This document shows, piece after piece, positions 61,617 through 64,000 of a stretch of 64,000 nt of DNA (the first letter of the stretch is position 1; the number at the start of each line of letters is the position of its first letter). The notes below the pieces were generated by a model that was not told where the DNA came from, searched no databases, and saw nothing but the letters and a program-made list of their open reading frames with translations. This stretch comes from Trogon surrucura (lineage: Eukaryota; Chordata; Aves; Trogoniformes; Trogonidae): positions 45,852,264 to 45,916,263 of the forward strand of contig CM036621.1 of NCBI GenBank assembly GCA_020746105.1. Direction: 5' to 3'. The position numbers and the translations under genes are program-made.

Positions 61617-62410
61617 ATGAAGTTCAACAAGAGCAAGTGTAGAGTCTTGCACTTGGGAAAGAATAACCCCATGTGCCAGTACAGGTTGGAGACTGCCCTG
61701 CTGGAGAGCAGTGCAGGGGAAAGGGACCTGGGGGTGCTGGTGGCCAGCAGGATGGCCATGAGCCAGCAATGTGCCCTTGTGGCCAAGAAGGCCAATGGCA
61801 TCCTGGGGTGTATTAGAAGGGGAGTAGCAAGGCCGAGAGAGGTCCTTCTGCCCCTCTGCTCTGCCCTGGTGAGGCCACATGTGGAATATTGTGTCCAGTT
61901 CTGGGCCCCTCAGCTCAAGAGAGACAGGGAACTGCTGGAGAGAGTCCAGCACAGAGCCCCAAAGATGATTAAGGGAGTGGGACATCTCCCTTATGAGGAA
62001 AGGCTGAAGGAGCTGGGTCTCTTTAGCTTGGAGAAGAGGAGGCTGAGGGGTGACCTCATAAATGTTTATAAACATGTCAAGGGGGAGTGTCAGGAGGATG
62101 GAGCCAGGCTCTTTTCAGGGATGTCCAATGAGAGGACAAGGGGCAATGGGTACAAGCTGTAACATAGGAGGTTCCACAAAAATATCAGGAAAAACTTTTT
62201 CACAGTGAGGGTGACAGAGCCCTGGCACAGGCTGCCCAGGGAAGGTGTGGAGTCTCCTTCTCTGGAGACATTCGAAACCCGCCTGGACGTGTTCCTGTGT
62301 GACCTACTGTAGGTGATCCTGCTCTGGCAGGGGGGCCGGACTGGGTGATCTTTTGAGGTTCCTTCCAACCCCTGACATTCTGTGATTTATTCTGTGATTC
62401 TGTGATTCTG
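61617..62410 (+). mobile_element. CR1 LINE, about 0.8 kb with open RT C-terminal frame
   Basis: This is the longest CR1 copy in the window. It contains the end of ORF2 in one uninterrupted frame to a stop at 62160-62162, with the typical CR1 strings [50 protein letters not shown] and [17 protein letters not shown]. The 3'UTR follows ('ctgcccagggaaggtgtgga', 'ttccttccaacccctgacat') and ends with the tail TTCTGTGATTCTGTGATTCTG. The frame reads as the region after the reverse transcriptase palm. The 5' part with endonuclease and RT core is absent, so it cannot move by itself. The lack of stops suggests a relatively young insertion. Confidence 0.95.
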
Positions 62411-64000
62411 CTTGGTTATCCCTCCTATTTACCACTGGGGCTTGATTTTATTCTTTTTAATCATTTGCAATACTGCAGCATCAGCTCACTAGTCTTTGAG
62501 GGCAAGAATTTCTACTTGCACTAATGAGAAAAGTGTCTGCCAGACCACAGGTCTCTTGTTAAAATTGCCTCTGTCATCCTCACTTCCTGGACAGGCAACT
62601 AGTAAAGGACAGCAAGAAGAAAAGAGCAAAAAAGCAACCAGAAACTCCCGTCTCTTAAGGCACGTTTTTGTTATCTGCAGTATTGTTACAGATCAGCTTT
62701 GCCTCTCACTCATGACTGCTTTGCAAAATTAAAGCAGAAAAAGTGGCAAATATACTGAGTCACCGCAAACATTATTAACTGTAGTTTCAGCATATGTCAA
62801 TCACAACTCCGCGTTTTTATAATTATTAGCAGGGTTTTGATCTTTAGATCTACTCCACACAAATCTTACTTGGTTGGAGCCCAGCCAATATATACTTGCT
62901 GCAATACACTAGGCATTTTCCTGCCATTTTCCTCCACCTTGTATAGTCCTTACACTCTAAGGCCATCTTTTATTCATTTTGTACTTCTATATAAATACAG
63001 TATTCAGAACAAGAAATTCAACTACTTGTAGCCAAAAAAAAAAGCTTGCTGCCCTCACTCTTGGGGCGGGGGGAGAAGACAGAAGCAGAGAGCGGCGAAG
63101 ATTTGTGGGTAGACCAGTGGTGTAATCTCAAACATCCTCTGTGCCTTTCCCTCAGCTCTTACTGCTGAGCACAGCGCTTACGGCGTGGGGCATCCCTCAG
63201 TCACTGTCATTCAGCTGGGCTGGCTGTGTCCCCTCCCAGTCTGGTGCCCATTCCCAGCACACTGGCCTTTAGTAGGTTTGGAGAGAGAGCTTTGACATTC
63301 CTCAAGTGCTACTCAGTGACAGCCAAAACATTTATGTGGTACAAACACCATTTTAGCCCCAAATGCAAAGCACTGTGAGGAGCATGCTATAGTTTTATTT
63401 AAGGTATTTATGATATTTAGCAAGATTTTATATTAATTACAGTCCTGTGTCCACAATTCCCAGAAAAGCCGCGTGACTACAGTTAAGACATAAGTAGCAT
63501 GTGAATACGTTGTGATTAACTGAAGAATTGGCTTTACATAGAATTAGAAACCCATCTTTGCATGGATATGTGTCTGAGGAACCCCTTGAATTAGATGACC
63601 CCATTGCACAGCCTTGTGTTTGTAGAGTGAAGTGGCTCCTTCCTTGTCCATGATGGTCTTCTCCAACCTTGCGGGCAGGAGGGTGCAGCCAGGCAAAGGT
63701 TCTTCTTTTTTTTTTTAGGCTGTATTTTTCATCAGGAGTGAGAGCTTGAACAACCCATGTGTCACTTACCTTTTCAGTTATTCCGTTACCAATTCCCTTG
63801 CTAATTGCTGGTTACACTCTTTGTATCAGCACTGCCATCCCGCAGCCAGGTGGTTCTATGGGAGGATCCTCAGCTCAAGTGCTTGGGGTGCAGTGAAAGA
63901 GAGTTTTCTGCTTTTCTACATTGCAGAAACTATTCTGTGGGAGGAAGGCAGCGGAAGGCATTTGGCAGGGCTTGACTGCTATTTGTCTCTTCTGGCGAGA
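62411..64000 (+). other. ADARB1: ADARB1 intron to the window edge
   Basis: Intronic sequence with no recognised exon, repeat or RNA gene. It includes short poly-A (63033-63042) and poly-T (63707-63716) tracts. The next coding exon must lie beyond 64000. Confidence 0.65.

Noticed and set aside
1-64000. CRISPR arrays, bacterial operons, insertion sequences, ribosome binding sites
   Set aside because: Nothing of the kind is present. CR1 LINEs, introns and CpG islands show vertebrate nuclear DNA.

Overview
The window looks like avian nuclear DNA. It is an AT-leaning intergenic and intronic background with CpG islands, very few interspersed repeats, and almost all recognisable repeats are 5'-truncated CR1 LINE copies ending in the ATTCTATGATTCTATGA-type or TTCTGTGATTCTG-type tail. 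CR1 also occurs in other reptiles, so 'bird' is an inference. No bacterial-style genes, RNA genes or CRISPR arrays were seen.

One protein gene is clearly present: the 5' half of ADARB1 (ADAR2, the double-stranded-RNA adenosine deaminase), on the + strand. Layout: about 1-9.55 kb is upstream flank with two CR1 pieces. About 9.56-10.7 kb is a strong TATA-less CpG-island promoter with a probable non-coding first exon (donor at 10073). About 10.1-45.1 kb is the long 5' intron, which holds a second CpG island (18.59-18.98 kb), some candidate exons, CR1 copies, and an alternative coding exon at 35,263-35,362. The exon with the canonical start codon is 45,165-45,239 (ATG at 45,212). The large exon 52,518-53,449 encodes both dsRNA-binding domains. 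The exon 60,712-60,826 begins the deaminase region. The remaining exons, including the catalytic HAE motif, lie beyond the right edge.

Two regulatory or isoform systems can be read directly. (1) The alternative exon at 35.3 kb encodes an arginine/lysine-rich 'R domain' like that of ADAR3. Spliced to the 45,165 exon it stays in frame and adds exactly 49 residues before the usual start, matching the described mammalian ADAR2R isoform. (2) The intron before the dsRBD exon carries the ADAR2 self-editing switch: an AA dinucleotide exactly 47 nt upstream of the normal 3' splice site, and a complementary arm about 1.3 kb upstream (51,117-51,215) that can pair with 52,410-52,507. Editing AA to AI would create a new acceptor, insert 47 nt and shift the frame to a product of about 97 residues. 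The locus therefore contains the enzyme, its RNA substrate and its negative feedback in one transcript.

The rest is non-coding as far as can be seen. Many long open frames in the CpG island and elsewhere are composition artefacts and were left out.
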